From the NCBI GenBank assembly GCA_963748095.1, contig CAVVIO010000029.1, positions 1-64,000 on the forward strand: a stretch of 64,000 nucleotides of DNA, read 5' to 3'. Below, one piece after another: positions 63,830 to 64,000 of the stretch; the stretch's first letter is position 1, and each line of letters opens with the position of its first letter. The notes beneath the pieces are model-generated. The model was given only the letters and a program-made list of their open reading frames with translations, was not told where the DNA came from and did not search any database. The position numbers and the translations under genes are program-made. The stretch comes from CAVVIO01 sp963748095 (lineage in GTDB: Bacteria > Bacteroidota > Bacteroidia > Bacteroidales > UBA10428).

Positions 63830-64000
63830 ATGAAAAAAATATTGTTAGTAAACTTTCTTATTAGTTTTACTATGCTGTCATTTGCACAACGGAATGCTGA
63901 CATCGGCATATTTGCAGGTACGTCTTCTTACATGGGAGATATCAATCCAAAAAAATATTTTTATTCTCCTTCCCCTGCATTTGGAGGATTATACCGTTAT
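63830..64000 (+). CDS. DUF6089-family outer-membrane protein, cut by window end
   Basis: Only 57 codons are in the window: signal peptide M-K-K-I-L-L-V-N-F-L-I-S-F-T-M-L-S-F-A-Q, then N-A-D-I-G-I-F-A-G-T-S-S-Y-M-G-D-I-N-P, very like the gene just upstream. A second copy of the same family, 170 bp after the first. Confidence 0.85.
   Translation, partial: MKKILLVNFLISFTMLSFAQRNADIGIFAGTSSYMGDINPKKYFYSPSPAFGGLYRY

Overview
This 64 kb window is AT-rich chromosomal DNA from a member of the Bacteroidota, most likely a Bacteroidales/Marinilabiliales-type bacterium (inference). The evidence is the gene families: DUF4097 operon under an ECF sigma factor, RprX/RprY-like two-component pair, FadL/OmpP1 protein, DUF1684 lipoprotein, the pdxJ-CBS-nadK-DUF6089 block, CTC-type L25, and many SPI/SPII-exported proteins with N-x-C or S-C lipoboxes. 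Many genes also have a Bacteroidota-type TAnnTTTG promoter core upstream. No phage, transposase, CRISPR array, rRNA operon or secondary-metabolite cluster is visible.

Layout. 0-7.3 kb: enolase plus a scatter of small membrane or exported proteins, an AraC regulator, a TonB-C protein, and long spacers holding terminator-like hairpins and a degenerate ten-unit repeat with a 20-21 bp period. 7.3-11.3 kb: an ECF sigma / anti-sigma (zf-HC2 + HEAT) / two DUF4097 gene operon, one DUF4097 gene broken, followed by a 189-bp tandem array built from the 3' part of the adjacent tRNA-Val(GAC) gene. 11.3-30.2 kb: transporters (AGCS, two MFS), acyl-ACP thioesterase, NifX-like protein, glycosyltransferase, miaA, smpB, an outer-membrane TSP3/EF-hand protein paired with an internally duplicated exported protein, a LOG-family protein, uvrA, a lytic transglycosylase and a WbuC-type cupin. 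30.2-38.7 kb: FadL, a histidine kinase, a large esterase, a rhamnogalacturonan-acetylesterase-like protein and an Omp85-like barrel; four of these five genes carry single-base +1 insertions. 38.8-51.3 kb: orphan antitoxin-like gene, amidohydrolase and DUF1684 lipoproteins, a deiminase-like protein lacking catalytic residues, a four-gene MacAB-like ABC operon, a serpin lipoprotein, and a second ECF sigma locus. 51.5-64 kb: mostly housekeeping genes (two-component pair, pth, rplY, prs, engB, manA, udk, pdxJ, nadK) ending in two DUF6089 outer-membrane genes, the last cut by the window edge.

The most unusual structure is the tRNA-Val-derived 189-bp array (10352-11194): every complete unit carries the tRNA 3' end including CCA but with 34 bp inserted in the T-loop, and three consecutive units are base-for-base identical. 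The second most notable pattern is the set of six single-base +1 lesions in five genes, five of them within 6.4 kb; this is either local gene decay or local sequence error, and the sequence alone cannot decide.
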